Below, in pieces: positions 27,339-41,866 of a DNA stretch of 64,000 nt. Numbering within the stretch: position 1 is the stretch's first letter; every line of letters starts with the position of its first letter. The DNA comes from Pholis gunnellus (Eukaryota > Chordata > Actinopteri > Perciformes > Pholidae). The notes beneath the pieces are model-generated. The model was not told the DNA's origin. It saw only the letters and a list, made by a program, of their open reading frames with translations, and searched no databases. The translations under genes were made by a program, and so were the position numbers. Where the stretch lies: assembly GCA_910591455.2 (NCBI GenBank), contig OU342821.1, forward strand, positions 13,827,787 to 13,891,786, read 5' to 3'.

Positions 27339-30300
27339 TCAAATTTCAAACAATCTCCAAATGGGGTTTGGATTTATCTATTATTTTGCTGACCAGACTT
27401 TCTAAAATCAATCTATATACAACATAGGTATGCCAAAAAACATTTGGGCTGGCCTTATATAGTGAGGCAAAGAGCAAGGATATGGAGGTCCAGGTGGTGT
27501 ACGTTCTCTCAGACCAACTACTGATCTAGAATTTGCCATAAAATGAATCGAGTAGTTTTACTTGCCTTCCCCTCAACCAGGATTGTCTTTCTAAGCCTAC
27601 AAACATACAAAAATTGAAAATATCAACATTGTCTGCCGACAGAATTGACAATAGATGTGGTTGGAACCATCTTAAACCACCTGATAATTCAAAATAGATC
27701 ATCCTGCTCCAACATGGTATCTTTGAGAACTAAAGACATTCCACACAACCTTTAAGACCAACCCTCTTCAAGATGAAAAGCTGCACGTTACCTCCCAAAG
27801 CTCTAATGATTGCAGTTTCAGGCAGCTTTATTCTTCACCAAAGGATGTGCTCAGAAAAATGATGTTCCCACTTGGAATAATTAGTTAAAACGTGTTGGCT
27901 GATTTGGGGAAATTGTACGAGCATTGTAAGTGGCGAGGAGCTGTGTAAATGATGAAAAAGCTGCATTTGTAAGAGCATGCAAAGGCAGTTCACAAGAACA
28001 TCATGTGGAATCAAAACTTGATAGACAGAGATATTGATGGCACAAAATGTGTCTTCAAACGTGATAACAAATTCCAAGAACTTATTAGGTTTATGAACCA
28101 TTCAAAGTACTCACACAGCCACATTTTCAATGAACTATGCATGGCCATGGAGGCAGAACACACGTACTAAATGTTCCACACAGACATCCACTGGCTGTCA
28201 GAGAGCAGAGTAATTTGTGTATGAATTGAGGACAAAACACATTCTCTCCTTTTCAGTATATTCATCATTCAACAAGCTGCAAGGCCAACTCATACTCAGA
28301 CTTCAGACTCTCTAGGTTGCAACCTGGATCGGGACTGTGTCCCACTGTCACAGGAAAACAAAGAATTCAAAATGGTTGGCTGTCCACACAAAGGGAGGTC
28401 CTTTTGACAGTTTGACAAAGAAAAAGTACATTGAAAATCTTTCTGCACATAATTCCATACTTTTCTATTTTAAAACGAACCATTTACCGACTCAATAGAC
28501 AGCTGTGTTGGAGCAGTGATGCCGCTGAGCCAAGTGAGGTAGAAATTCAAATCCAATTCATCTAAAAAGGGACTAAGTTGCTACAGGTGACCAGTGACGG
28601 CACATTGAAATGAAAACCAACATTTTCGAATGAATTCTAATGACTTTGGCAGTCAGAATTTTCTGGTCTTGAGCGAAATGTGCAGCAAAATGTCCAGTGA
28701 TGAGTACTTGGATATTATAGTAAAGTAAAAAAAAGTGTCTTTATGATATAGAATTCTACTGTTATATTAAAGAAAACCTAGGCTACGACATAAATTGCAG
28801 TAAATGTCCTAAACTAGTGAAACATTATCAACAACGTGAGCCCTTATGTCTACACCGACACATAGCGTTAAAAGTTCCACTAAATGAGTGCTATGCAGTC
28901 GTAAACAGCAGAAAGGCCTCATACATTTTAATGAAGGTAGAAGTTCCTCAGTGAAAGTAGAATTCACTGCCGGAGGATCCACCATGAGCCTTTATCAACC
29001 TGATCTCAGAAATACACAAAGACAACAACCTTTTATCAGCACATTATGTGGTGGTGGCTCGTAATGTGATAAATTATGTGTCGGCACCACAAAAACAATC
29101 ACCGGTCTCGTGGTTGAACATCCTGTCTGTGTTTGTTTGCTTGTTTGTTTCATGCCGTCCTGGTGCCGCAGACACACAAGCAACTTCTTCACTGCCGCAG
29201 CCGCTGAAATCCTCTAATTTCTCAGTTCATTCTCACATAGTTTATCAGGACTTTTTCATGCGACTTTAGTTCGGATGTGTCTTAACATATAGAAATGCAA
29301 TACTTGAGTTAATACAAGATGCGATATTATGGAAGAATACTTAATTATTTTTAAGTAATCAAAAAAGTACAAGTCACCTAGAAAAAAACGACTTTGTTAT
29401 TATATTCTATCTCATTTTAATTTTTGTAATCAAGTTTTTATTTCACACTATTTTACTACTGTTAATGTAATTGTATTTTTAAATCTATTACACAACATGT
29501 TGTATTGCGTTGTTGGTCTTACATTGTTAAATTGTGTAATTCGTTTTGCCCATTCTGTTGATCTCACAATTAGAATATGAAATACAAAGAAAAATCAAAA
29601 ATTCTCAAAACATGACTTAACCAAACTTATGAACAAAGTAATTTCATGAAGACTGAAACATTGAAACTGGTTATGAATGAAATGCTGCTGATATTCCATA
29701 ACAATAAATAACAATAAATAATCCAAAAGTAGATGGTTTGAAACCATCCCTAATGTCCTAAACTAAACTACTTCACCTCCTTGCGAAATGAATATCAAAA
29801 TGTAAAGACCCTAATCCCACTTAATTTTTCTCTTTTGTTTTTCCCTCCTTTCTAAATAAATGAATAAATAAGTGGGGATTCAGAGTCGACTTGGTATACT
29901 TTATTAGAGTAAGAGGCTTATCGTCAGCATGTGACCCCAGTTCCAATATCACTCAGTCCTGTATAAGCTTCCAGCTCTGGGTACCAACGAAACTGACAAT
30001 GAATATGAAAAGTAAAAGAAGATTAGAAAAAGCTGCAGAGGACCATAAAGCATTCAGCTGCGTGGTTGATTGAAAATGACAGAAACATCATGAAAAGTTC
30101 ATGCAACAAGTACAGCTTGACAGTCTATTCAACTATGAATTTCCACGCTGACATCTGTTCTGGGGGAGGGACTGGGAAAACATCTATCACACCTTAACGT
30201 AAGGCAATGAATCAAGAATTATTCTCATCCCACACCAACCCCCCTGATTACGGTTCATAATGAATTGGTATTGTGAGGAAAGATTCATTTATATCTATTT

Positions 30301-30833
30301 ACCCACATCCCTATGCCAAAGGAAAGTGAAGCGTCACAGTATTATGGACATATCACGTCAACTCCTATTTCATGGCTTCAATACATCTTTACCTCCTGCT
30401 TGCTGCTGCAATTAGCCACTCATCACCGTATCGATCCTATTTCATCACGTTCCTTAAGCCAGGGAGGAACATGAACAAAACAACAAAACTCAGCCGTATT
30501 GATATGGCTCACAGAGCTTTGGGATTGGTTGCATCCCCACCACCGGGCCCGTCACATGGACTGGCACAGCACATTTTGAAAGCTTGCCCCATTTCCCAGA
30601 AAGGAGAGTGCATGTCTTAATTATAATTACGTAAAGACAGACAGCCTGCCTGCAGACTGTATTGGATAGGCATTTCATATTTTATTTATAGTTCATGTGC
30701 TGACTTGTGACCTTTTTACTTTAAGAACTGAGCAGCAGACAGTGGTCTCAGAGTGGGGTTGTATGAAGGCAATTCAACATTGATTGGAGATGAATTAATG
30801 ATAACTTAGGACATCTTCTCCACAGGTTCTCAT

Positions 30834-30835
<2 letters not shown>

Positions 30836-30890
<55 letters not shown>
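30836..30890. repeat. (TG)n microsatellite
   Basis: About 27 TG units in intron 1. Confidence 0.97.
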
Positions 30891-30893
<3 letters not shown>

Positions 30894-32029
30894 CTAAATG
30901 TTCTATGAATGAGAGCAAAATGCCATTATGGCAAGTCCATATACACCAAGGTGGAAACATAGAGGAAGGACACATCTCCCTCATTTCACCCGTCCCTCGC
31001 TCACTTCGATAAGTATTTCTCAAAAGGTCTCTCCTGAGTCACAGTACTATATTCCATAATTGGTGTTACAAGGTGTCAACCTGTTTGTAAGAGGGGACAA
31101 AAAGGCAAAGATATTCCTGTGTAGGTGTGTGCACTTGTTTTCTAAAGCGAAACGGTTGACGAAAGAATAAAAAGAGAAGGAGGAGGAGTGGCTGAGAATA
31201 ACTCTCCAGCAACAGTGAGTCACTCAGCCTCAATAGGAAATCTCATAGAGGTGTCACTTCTTTGCCTGAGCTCAGACCTCTCTATCATCCTACTTTGTTT
31301 GGCCTGCATGATATCAATTTGTCTCTATGGCCAACAGTCTCCTGGAGAGGCCTCCTGCAGACAGCAGGCCGCGCCAGCCAAGGTGCCGGATTGGTCTGGC
31401 ACAGAAGTGAAAACGGTACATAGACGTTTTATGCAGTCCCTTTAGAAGGGAATGGTATAGGCCGCGGCTTAGACAGGCCCATCTCATAGCTGTGAAAACA
31501 ATGCCATACATACAATTAACCATGATTTATTGCATTTGACAAATACTTATAACGACACACTTCCTCAATAAAAGCACAATACAAGGATGGAATGGTTTGT
31601 ATTGTGTTATAACATAATGTTTCCGATCACTTTCTCCTGTAGCGACATAATCAGAAAATACACGTTTTGAAATCACTTTTTTCTATTACGCCGTAAGACA
31701 GCACACCACGGGATACCAAACCCACGGGTGTTTTTTTATCTACGAGGAAAATCAAATGCAGCCAAAATATGTTGAAGGAGACTGTAATAACCCCTCGTGT
31801 TCTCTGATTTAACACACTGTTATTCATGTAGGGATCACATCAGAAACGTCACCCTGGTGTGCTCTCCTGCTGACTTCCTCACTGCACAATATCTTAGGTG
31901 AAGTCTTCTATGTAACTGTATCCCTTTTAGGACATCCAAAGACGTCTCCCAGAGAACAGAATGTCATTAGTTTAGCTTTTCTTTGTGAGAACAAACGAGC
32001 GTGATGCACCACATGTATCAGTCAGACAG

Positions 32030-32345
32030 CTACGCTCGTAGCAGATCACTAGCGCCGCTCAGCCAACCTCTACCACATACTAGCCCCATGTCAGTCCGCG
32101 TTAGCTCTCCGAATTCAACCCCATGTGTTCTTTCCTGAGCACCACCAGCACCTCCCACAGAGCAGCCTGCGGGGTCTGAGATGTATTCTCCTCCGCTTTC
32201 CCTTCCACAGTTGTCCCCCATTGTGGCCCGGCCATGTGTTTCTGAAGCTACGGTAAACTTGCACTCGTGTGGTTTCTTCACCACCGATTGTGATCAGAGG
32301 TCTGTAAAGTGGATTTCTACTTCCCCTGGATTCATTTGACTGGTG
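32030..32345 (-). repeat. Possible interspersed repeat (GC-richer non-coding block)
   Basis: This block is GC-richer than its surroundings and is open in two minus-strand frames (84 and 77 codons) without recognisable domains. Its wording, such as GAAACACATGGCCGGGCCAC on the minus strand, recalls fish repeat sequence, but I could not fix a family. It could equally be unique sequence. Confidence 0.3.
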
Positions 32346-32923
32346 CATTGATTCGTATCTGAGCCCAAGCAGCTTCAGATGAGGGGATGTAGGGATGTGC
32401 GTGATGGATGGGTGAATGAAACACTACATGTGCCCATGCGAGTGTATGCATCTGTGTTTGTCTCCAATAAAGCATAATGACTGTAATGTGTAGAGCGATT
32501 GACTTTGCTCGCATGGCCCAAGACTACTACTTTATTATTCTGGAGGTTTATTTGGAAATAAATGAGTGCACTTACAATTCCGTTTAAGATATTAGCATTC
32601 TTGTTTCTGTTTTCTAATACACAAAAGCACACTGGTGTCTTGCCAGCTAACAATACATCTTTGTTCCATTTCCTGCAACTTCTTCATGCGAGTTGATGAC
32701 TCACAAATACATACATTCATCGTTATATCTTCCATTTTAAACCAAAAAAAAACTATTTTCTTTAGAGCCTGTTTTAAGCACATTACAGATGTGCTCAGAC
32801 AGGTCTCTCAAGTGAGCTTAATACTGTATTTATGTTACAGAACAGCCGAGGCATCGTGTAGGGGTTTGTTTAAATGAGTGCTACTTAATGTCATTCAATA
32901 GGATAAAACCTCCTTCCTCAGAA

Positions 32924-32960
<37 letters not shown>
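32924..32960. repeat. Compound (GT)n(AT)n microsatellite
   Basis: A short GT run passes directly into about 12 AT units. Confidence 0.95.
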
Positions 32961-35561
32961 GCTTATCGATCTGCAACATTGTCTACGATGATCCAACACA
33001 ACCAGAGATGTTAAAAGGGTTAGATACACTGGTATAAACGCTATATGATTGACGATTGTACATCGTTTCACAGTAATGTACAGTGTTTAGTCAGCATCCC
33101 GACTACCCATATCGTGATTAACTAAGATGCAGCCTCTCTGTGTGTGACTAGTCCTCTGTTTACCGTTGTCTCGCATGCATCACGAGCAGACCACTTCTCT
33201 TAAGCAGGCCTCAGCTGCTCCGAGAGTGTATCACATGACCATAACAGACGGCCAATGTCAGATGTCATTAGCGATCAAATCGGTTTCCTTTAGACAGCAG
33301 ACAGTGTAAAGACGCACACAGACTGCAAGAGGAGAGACACTGAAAGCCTCGAGCATACAGAATAAACGCACGCACAAATACTCACACACGCAGCTGTTTT
33401 CAAGCCAACAATCAAGGAACTGTTTCACACAGCGAGATCACTAAGTTAGAAGAATCAAACCGCTCTTTTTTTTTTTTTTACACTAGTCTAACATCGAGAT
33501 TTGAGGTCTTTTGCTAAGAGAAGGTATCCAGGTAACTGCCGTGTGTGGCGAGCCCCAGGTGTCCGCAGACATAAAAACACACAGTCTTAACCCAGCCAAT
33601 GACACAGATTCATATTTCCATCTTCATGATAAATGCCTCGAAGGCACGCCTTTGGAAATATAGCTGGAGGAAAAGATAAATGTGTGCCTGAAAGTATTTC
33701 TCGCAGCGATGAAAAATAACTTTGGACACGAGTTAACTTCTGCATTTTAATTGGTTATGATGTTTTCAGAATTTGCGTTAGAAATGCTGGTTTTAAAATG
33801 CATGTAAATACACTGTGCTCAAACATTTTGTCAAGCAGCAAGCAGTCTAGTTAAGTGGATGTTGACCACTTGGATTATCCTCCCTTTGGCTCCAGTGATT
33901 CCTTGGCTGTGTCCCTGTTGCCGCCTCCAAGATCCCTCCACATTGAAGTGAATATATTCATTCAGTTGGCATCTTAAAAAGAGTGCATACAAGTACCCCA
34001 ACAAGCTTAAAAACAGATTCAGCACCTAAAGAGTTAGAAACTCTTTAATCCGACCTGCAGATACTGCAGACTGTAGGTAAGGAATGTTCATGTCAAGCCA
34101 GGCATCTAGTTCAAAGTATAATGTATGCTCTTTCCATCGCAGACTAAAAGCCCTAACGGTGCAGGTTGCATAATATGTCCTGATGTAGAGCAATCTGCAC
34201 TCTAATATACACTGCATCTGATTTACAGTATAAGATATCCAAGGTGCAATGGTTTTCAGAGCCAACACTAATACAAATCTCAAGCAAATCTCTCAAAAAC
34301 AATTTCAGAATCGTCATACATATTGCTGGGCTGCACAGAGCGGACTGAAGAAAATGATTAAATATGCATTAGTGTTAATAGATGCTCAATGTTTTCAGGA
34401 GTCTCAAATGATGAAGGTCTCAAACGTTAGACAATCTGTCTTTTGAGGAATGCTTTTTAGAGTAAAATTAGACTCGCTCTCTCACATGAATAGATAACGT
34501 GTGACCACTCCATCCTGGTGCTACATCCACCGCATTAGATGGACAAAGTGTCATATATATATATTGGAAAAAAAAGAATCACATAAAGCCAGACATGCAT
34601 AAATACATTCAAATGTGTAACAATGACTTCAGAAAATATACTTCCAAAATTGGGTATTAAAAATGTCTGTGTGCGAGAGACTGAGAAAGAGATAAATATA
34701 CTCAAATAAATAGCCCATGGCCCAATTTTATGATGGGAAGGACAAACAAGCCAAGGTTGTAAATAAATCTGAGCACCGGTAAAGACACAAAGCCAAAATC
34801 CTCTGAAAGGAACAGCTTAAAAAAAGGTCAGTTCACCGACATCAGAAAAACATACAGTATGTACCTGTGGTGGTGGTGAACATGCAAATAGTTTGGGTTT
34901 TATGTGGAGGATTCTGCAACTGAGACTTTTGCTGCCAACAGAGAAACATTAAGTTGAATGGAATTATTTTTGACTGTTCAAAGCATTGAAAAGGTACTTA
35001 ATTAAAGTTCAAAAACAGAAACAATGCCCCGGTCCTCAATGTCAGTGGTTTTCATTAGAACTACTACTCCACTACGCAAATTAAAAATGGTATTTGCGTG
35101 GCCTTGTTTGATCTGAGATTCAACTTTGGTAAGCAAAGCTCCATTCTAATTATGTTTTCTTCCGTTTCGTTTTATCCTCTTATTGTGGCATTATTGTAAA
35201 GTAACACATGAGCCGTTCAGTCAGAAGTGCTGACTTTGGGCAATTTCTGTTTCCCATTCCTCTACAGTGAAGGAGGTCTCCGGTGCTGAAACCGCATCTA
35301 CTAGAGTGACTTACAGAAGTCCTGAGTTTAAATGGTTTCAGACAGGATGGCTTAGCAGAGCAGAAAGGAAATGCGCAGGCAGAACTGTCTACTGCTGAAA
35401 AAACGTGGGTCTTGTGTTGCACGTGCAGATTAAAAGGCCTAAATAGACGTCCCAGCATGCAATGGATTCTTCATATGAGTTTAGTCATTTGAAAAGAAGC
35501 AAAAATGTATTTTCAGACTGTAATTGTTTCAAGAAATGAATGTTTTTTAAGACAGACACTA

Positions 35562-35935
35562 GTGGTGTAACGGACCACTATCGATCCGTGATCCGTATGG
35601 ATCCCCCCCGCATGTTAACCGCAGGTATTGGGGGAAGGTAAATTATCATTGTCATATGTTCACAGTTTTTTGAAGGAAATTATTTTTGGGGATGGCGGAA
35701 AAAAATAGCCTGGAGCCTTGTAGACCAGCTGCTATAATCAAACAACAAACTGATCTGTATCTGCCATATGGATCATCAATGATCGGTAATTAGAATCGGT
35801 GGCAAACAAACGTGATCAGGGATCTCTTAAAGTTATATATATGCTCCCTTTTTTTCTTTTGTGCTGATCTGATCCGTGACTCTGATCCATGATACCATCC
35901 AAACTGTGAGTTTTATGATCCGTTGGACTACTATT
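35562..35935. mobile_element. hAT-like MITE flanked by an 8-bp direct repeat
   Basis: An identical 8-mer AGACACTA lies on both sides (35554-35561 and 35936-35943), the target-duplication length typical of hAT transposons. The 5' end reads GTGGTGTAACGGA and the 3' end, on the other strand, reads AGTAGTCCAACGGA after three extra bases, giving imperfect terminal inverted repeats. Inside, ATCCGTGATCCGTATGGATC and several further GATC-rich words recur near both ends. It is about 374 bp long and has no transposase frame. The three unmatched bases at the right end make the exact boundary uncertain by a few bases. Confidence 0.65.
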
Positions 35936-37931
35936 AGACACTATGAATGAAATGAACACATTTTAGGCATAAAATGCTCCTCTAGGAGGCATTTACATCA
36001 CATTTACAGACACACTCATTTTCTGGGGGTCTTTGTTGGATGTCACAAATCATCTTTTCAAAAATGCGGATAGCTAAAGGAACAAAGTATTAGGCTTTAG
36101 GAAAAGGAAAAAAAACTAAAAGTATAATACATGTCCCATGTCACAATGTGGATGAGGTCACCAATCCAGACCACTAAATTATGCAGCAGCCCCTGAGCCA
36201 TGCAGTGAGTGAAAGAAAAGCTGTTATATACAAAACCTGAGATTACCATTGTAGATGTGGGAGCTTGCCAGACCTTTGAAGTTATTCGTAACCAAAAGCA
36301 GTCTTATATGGAATAAAGGGTAACATTGTGAATATAATGGGAAGAGGCATTAATGAAACACAGTTAACAAGGTGAGGTAGAAATAAGAGCTAATAAATAG
36401 CACTTCTTCTGCATTATAGATACTCAGTTTTCTCTATACTGGGCAATCAACTGAGACCTCAAACATTCATGACTCATCATCATCATCATGAGTCATCACT
36501 GACAGGTGTAGCACCACACAACTGTTCTTTTTGGAATCTGTAATAACTCACACAATGCATTGTGGGAAAGTTAGCAGAAGGTGCTTTCTTTTTGTTCCAT
36601 TATGGGAATTGTGGGCATTAAAATATACTCCGTATTCAGACACTCAATGAAACTGGCAGACAGTTAATACAGCACACTAGCTGGTGTGACGTCAGGAAGT
36701 CAACAAGCAACTACAGCTGTGACACAAGTCAAATCAATGCCTCAACAATCACTCATACAAGCGTGTCTGAAGGACGTCACTCTTGACATCAGCAGCTATA
36801 CTTTTCAGTTGCATAAACCAACCATAGATTGATCATGTTATACATGTTGTATACTTAAGAAACACAACATATCAGACCCTACCTGGTCGGGAGTCTGCTT
36901 CATCATTAGGCTTTATTATACCCTCCCCTTGTGGGCGTACCAGTTCCACTGAAAAATAATGTTTGCTTGCAAATCAGTGCGACAACTCCCCATGCGTGGT
37001 GACAACCATATATCGAGACCACCACAGTGGTTGGGCTGATTTCTCGAACCCCAAATTCAGTTCTAAACGCCATGTTCCTCAAGCTAGTGTAGTCATGACA
37101 ACACAAACTAAAAAAAATGTGGCAAGACGTCCGTTTTGTAATATGGAGGAGAACACCATGAGGCAGATAAAGAGTAATTACAGGCACACCACGCTAAGCA
37201 AACAAGGCCAGTAGGGTATCTCTTCAATATCACAGCTTCTATTAATGGTTGGAACCGCACGTTCATTCAACGTCAATTGCAGTATGTGAGGCAGATTGTA
37301 ATCTAAGTTGTATTGCAATCAATGCCTTGTAAACCTTGGACTTCATTTCACCTACAACATGTTCACTTTATTTTTGTGGATTTCATTGTGAGTTATGCAA
37401 AAGTTAAATTTGATTTAAGATCATAACTGAGAGGAAGTACACACAATATCTATTCACGGCCTTGCAAATTGAAATTGATATTCGCCTACTTAAATAAAAC
37501 AGGAAGTGGGTTCTCCGCTGGATCTAAATCATTAAGCAGGCAGCAACACGTGGCTCGCCAGCTAAACTGATTGTTTATTTTTTAAATGGCAGCCAAGGCA
37601 AACAAATCAATGACGTTCACATAAACTAAAGTGATTTAAATGAGAGAATGGGAATGCTTTATTTATCCACCTGTCAACCCTGAAAAGTCCAAGAAAATGA
37701 ATGAATGCCTTTCTGGCATTCTCAGTCCTGCCACATCTTGGAAGGGTTTTTATGACTCCAAGAAAATATTTTTGCCAAGTCAGCAAATGTAGAACTGTCT
37801 GAAGTAAAAAAAAACATTTTCCATATTTATATTGACCCTGCATCTAAGATATTCTCAGACCATTTTCACAAGCCTGTTTGACTTAAAAGGGGTTAACCGT
37901 TTGCAAGCCAAACGAAGCCACGAAATGTCAG

Positions 37932-37975
37932 GATTGTGACATGATTGTGACATGATTGTGACATGATTGTGACAT
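37932..37975. repeat. 11-bp minisatellite, four copies
   Basis: Four perfect head-to-tail copies of GATTGTGACAT. Confidence 0.95.
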
Positions 37976-40758
37976 GAGTGAGGCACCTTCGCCTCTACCA
38001 CTGGGGAGTATCTGTGGACATTTACGAGTGGTTTCTAATGGCCGACTCTGCCACAGTGACAGCTTATTACAGCCCATCCAATACTCGTAGGAAGAGTCCA
38101 TAAAAACACACAACACATCATTAGGAATCTGTCTGACCTTAGCAAGGATATGGCCTCGAGACCAATCAAATGGCTTCTGCCAGTCAGTGCCATATGTGCA
38201 ACATCACCATGAAGCAGCCGATTTGATTGGTACTATCAGTATGGCATACTGAGTGATTAAAATTAGTTAGCTGTGAGTGCCTGGGTGCACACTGTATGAA
38301 GATTAAAAACCTTGAAATACGGTTCAAGATTCAGGGAACAGAATTTACTGCAAAAAGATTTGATGAGAAGATTAATTCCGCATCCATATTGTCTCTCAGA
38401 CTGTCTGGCCTTCCTATCAATTTATCATTAGACTTGTGAATGTGTGCGAGTATCTCATTATGGGCTCAGTGTAACCGCAAATGAGCGAAAAGCAAACTCC
38501 CTGCTTCCCCGTTTAGTCTAGGAGGCATCACTGCAGTGAAATAAAAAAATTAAAAAAATCAATATGCTAAATTATGCATGTTTTGATCCCTGTATATTAT
38601 AGATGTTGACTTAAGTTGTGTAACCTTTAACAGTTACTGAATCAACAGGTTGGAAACTAAGAAGGCTGTTCAAACCTATTGACGGATAGCATTAAGTAGT
38701 CAAAAGGAATGTTTTCTTTCATGGAGACACCAGAAAAGACAGCACTCAAGTTGCAGTTTCCATTGGGAGAGAAAAACATTGGCTCAAACTCAATTAGGTT
38801 AAGGAGAAGATAGCCAGCCTGCAAGCAGCTACCATCCATTAGGAGACTGTAATAATGACACATAAATGCAATTAATATGACTGATGAGTGGCAACATCCT
38901 GACAATCATTTGCCTACTTCATCATAATAGTCAGTCTGGAAAATCCCATTACATCAGAGGATGTAATAGTGAAAGTGCTCAGGAATCAATCCGTCATTGG
39001 CTTGTCGGGGTGTGTATCAACGTCGAATCATCTGGCTTTGACAGCATCCAACAAGGCAAAGGTGTAGATACAAATACCAAATACACGAGACATAAATAAT
39101 ATCAAGTGTTTGGTTCAAATGTTTTTTCACCAGCTGCTCTCACCTCACCTTTTCGTCAAACCATCGACCTTATGTTTCTGTTAAAAGTGAAGTGTGATAC
39201 TAAATCAAACTGTGACTTTTATCTAACATTTATCATGTACATTCATCCAAATGTTTGGCTCAATTTGATGATCTTTGACGTTCATTTTATGTCTTTTAAA
39301 ACATCAATTCTGGCTGACAGAAGTTAAGTATGGATCCTGATTATTGATTTCTAGCTTGGCACGTACATCAACTTTACATGAGATGTAATTATTTCATTAC
39401 CTCATGTTATGAGTCTAATTTCCATCCTTCAGTCTTTAGTTATTATGTCAATAGGGGAGGGACATACAACTTTAGATGCTTGTATTTTTTTACTTATTTA
39501 AAATATGTCTTTTTTTACATTTTAAAATAGTCGTCGTCGGAAGAAGTGGATGTAACCGGTGCCAGTGACTCGACAGCAGTGCGGAGATGTGCTCTGGGTG
39601 GACAGGCACTATATCCACATGGGTCTGCATTATGTCACGGCTCATGTTCTTCACAGTCCCACCAGCAAAGACACCTGACCTCTCTAAATTCCACATTTAT
39701 CTTTCATTGCGTTTTTCCGAGTCACTCAGGGGGGTTCAAGGAAAATAATATTTGTACCTCCGGGGGGGCAACAAGTCACAACGCCTACCGTAAAAACTAA
39801 AGCGTGGGATCACGCAATGTACAACATCTGCCTGACAGCAGAGGTAGGCGGTGGTGGCGAGCACTTGATACGCTGAACGCAGTGGGTACATAGCCAGTTT
39901 ATTCCTGTGCTCCCAACATTAGAGCAATCGGATTCAAGTTGAAAATCCACAAAGAGGCTCTTTAATAATTAATGTCCCCGATATGGTTCTACATTAAGGG
40001 AGTGAGATTCATTAAAATAAGCACCAGAGTAACACGGATTTCCAAATGTTAAGACATTTTTAGTTCCACAATGTGTCAAAGTTCTAATATGTGCATGGCA
40101 AAGTTGCCCGAAAGTTAGAAACAACAAAAACAATCACAATTGTGTGTTCACTTCACACAGAGAAGGCAGAGTATTCTCGCTGATTCTGACAGCCATAGTA
40201 ACAAGCCTAACTAAGTGTTGATTGCTGGAGAGTGCCATTTTGAATGGACCCATTAATTCTGTTTGTTGAGCTGTCTCATTACAGAGTTAATAGTGCATTT
40301 GTCCTGATTGCGGTCATGTTACGGAACAGTGATCACCCTGTTGGGCTAATGGGTGGAAGGCACACCGCACACACACAGCAATATATGATGAGCCGTCTAG
40401 TTTCCTTATACCAAAATGTCCTATGCACATTATACCTAGTGACGGTCAACAGGGCAAAACAAGTTTTAAGTTTGGGTACAACTATTTTCTATTTAAAACT
40501 GTACATTCACAAAAGAATCTACCACAAACAAAACATTGTGTTTAACATGTTTGATGCTAATTACGTGGGAATACATTATAGGTTTTATCCAATCAGGATG
40601 TACATGTTGCTGTGTACTAGATGATTGGTGGGACTCTTGCTTCCCACTACTTCTGCTACATTTACAGAAATGGTTTTAATCAATTCATTTATACATGGAA
40701 ATGTGTAAGTAATGCTCTCCAGCCTATGATCTTTGATTAAAACCATTAGTGTAAATGT

Positions 40759-40759
40759 A

Positions 40760-40788
<29 letters not shown>
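40759..40788. repeat. (AT)n microsatellite
   Basis: About 15 AT units, bounded by taatgt and tagaaa words. Confidence 0.95.
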
Positions 40789-40793
<5 letters not shown>

Positions 40794-41322
40794 TAATCAA
40801 CACTTCCATGTGTTCTTTTATTTCCTTCATTTACCTAACCAAAAATACAAAAGTAATAAGTACATAATAAGTAGTAGTCACCAAAAATGTGTACAGCAGG
40901 TATGTCTTGCCAAATAAAATGAGGGCGTTGAATGCATCTCCCATTATATTTCATTTTACATTATATTTTGACTGTATTTATACATTTTGAATCATGTTTC
41001 TTCATAGTGTCCTCATCTTTGCATACAGGAGAAATTAATATATAATTTAGGCCCAACTGTCAGTAAAAGTAATCTTCAAAGTTGTGATTTGAGAGCTTAC
41101 AACAGATGTGAAGATAAAGGATACTGTGATGACAAAAGCACCATCGGCATATCATCTCTACCCTCCAGCAGTGGGTGTCTCACACAGATAGGTTGCTGCC
41201 TTTGGGGATCTCACGCGCAGAGATTTGTGAAAACATTTCACCTAAATAGCTGGTAGTCACACAGCATCATCCCCTTAACACCTTTACAATAAAAAATGAA
41301 ATGGAGGTTGTAAACCTAGGGA

Positions 41323-41400
41323 ATAGTACTGCAACTAATGATCATTTTCATTACCGATTAATCCGTAGTTTCTTTTAACTTAAGTTCTGAAAAATGGGAA
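41323..41400. mobile_element. Fragment of a hAT-like non-autonomous element
   Basis: AGTACTGCAACTAATGATCA followed by TTTTCATTACCGATTAATCC is a recognisable end of the very common fish 'ctgcaactaacgattattttcat' repeat. Only about 80 bp can be followed. Confidence 0.6.
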
Positions 41401-41866
41401 TGCACAAATATACATCTGTCCTATCTACAAATGCCATCTGTTTGTTAGACACACCAGTATCTGCTTTAACATCAGACATATATAAAAACCTGCATGCGCC
41501 TCTGGAGGAGGAGCCAAAAGGACATTGATTCCTTCCCTTGGACGGCTGCTATCGTGTCAGCTGGCTTCAATGCATTCTCCCCGTTCACGTGATGTGTGAT
41601 TTATTCATTTAGAAGAAGTGACATTAACATGAACATCAGGCACGAGTTTTTCATTCTCTCACTGTGATAAAGATGGGAGGAGTATATGTCTACAAGCCTA
41701 TTTGTGTAAGCTAGCAACACTTGTTTTATCACCACTGGGTCTCTGCATGACTGCATTACTTAAATGGTATTTGTGTCGAGACTTAATCCAATCCGGTTTA
41801 ATTTGTACAGCTCTACAAAACAGCCTACTTCTAGCACTAAAATGATAATGACGGACACAAAAAAAA

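Noticed and set aside
30372..30620. 82-codon frame starting with a hydrophobic, signal-like stretch
   Set aside because: No supporting splice sites, conserved cysteines or known family; the hydrophobic start is short and unremarkable.
40244..40624. 126-codon plus-strand frame
   Set aside because: No recognisable family, signal or splice context; consistent with chance in AT-rich intron DNA.
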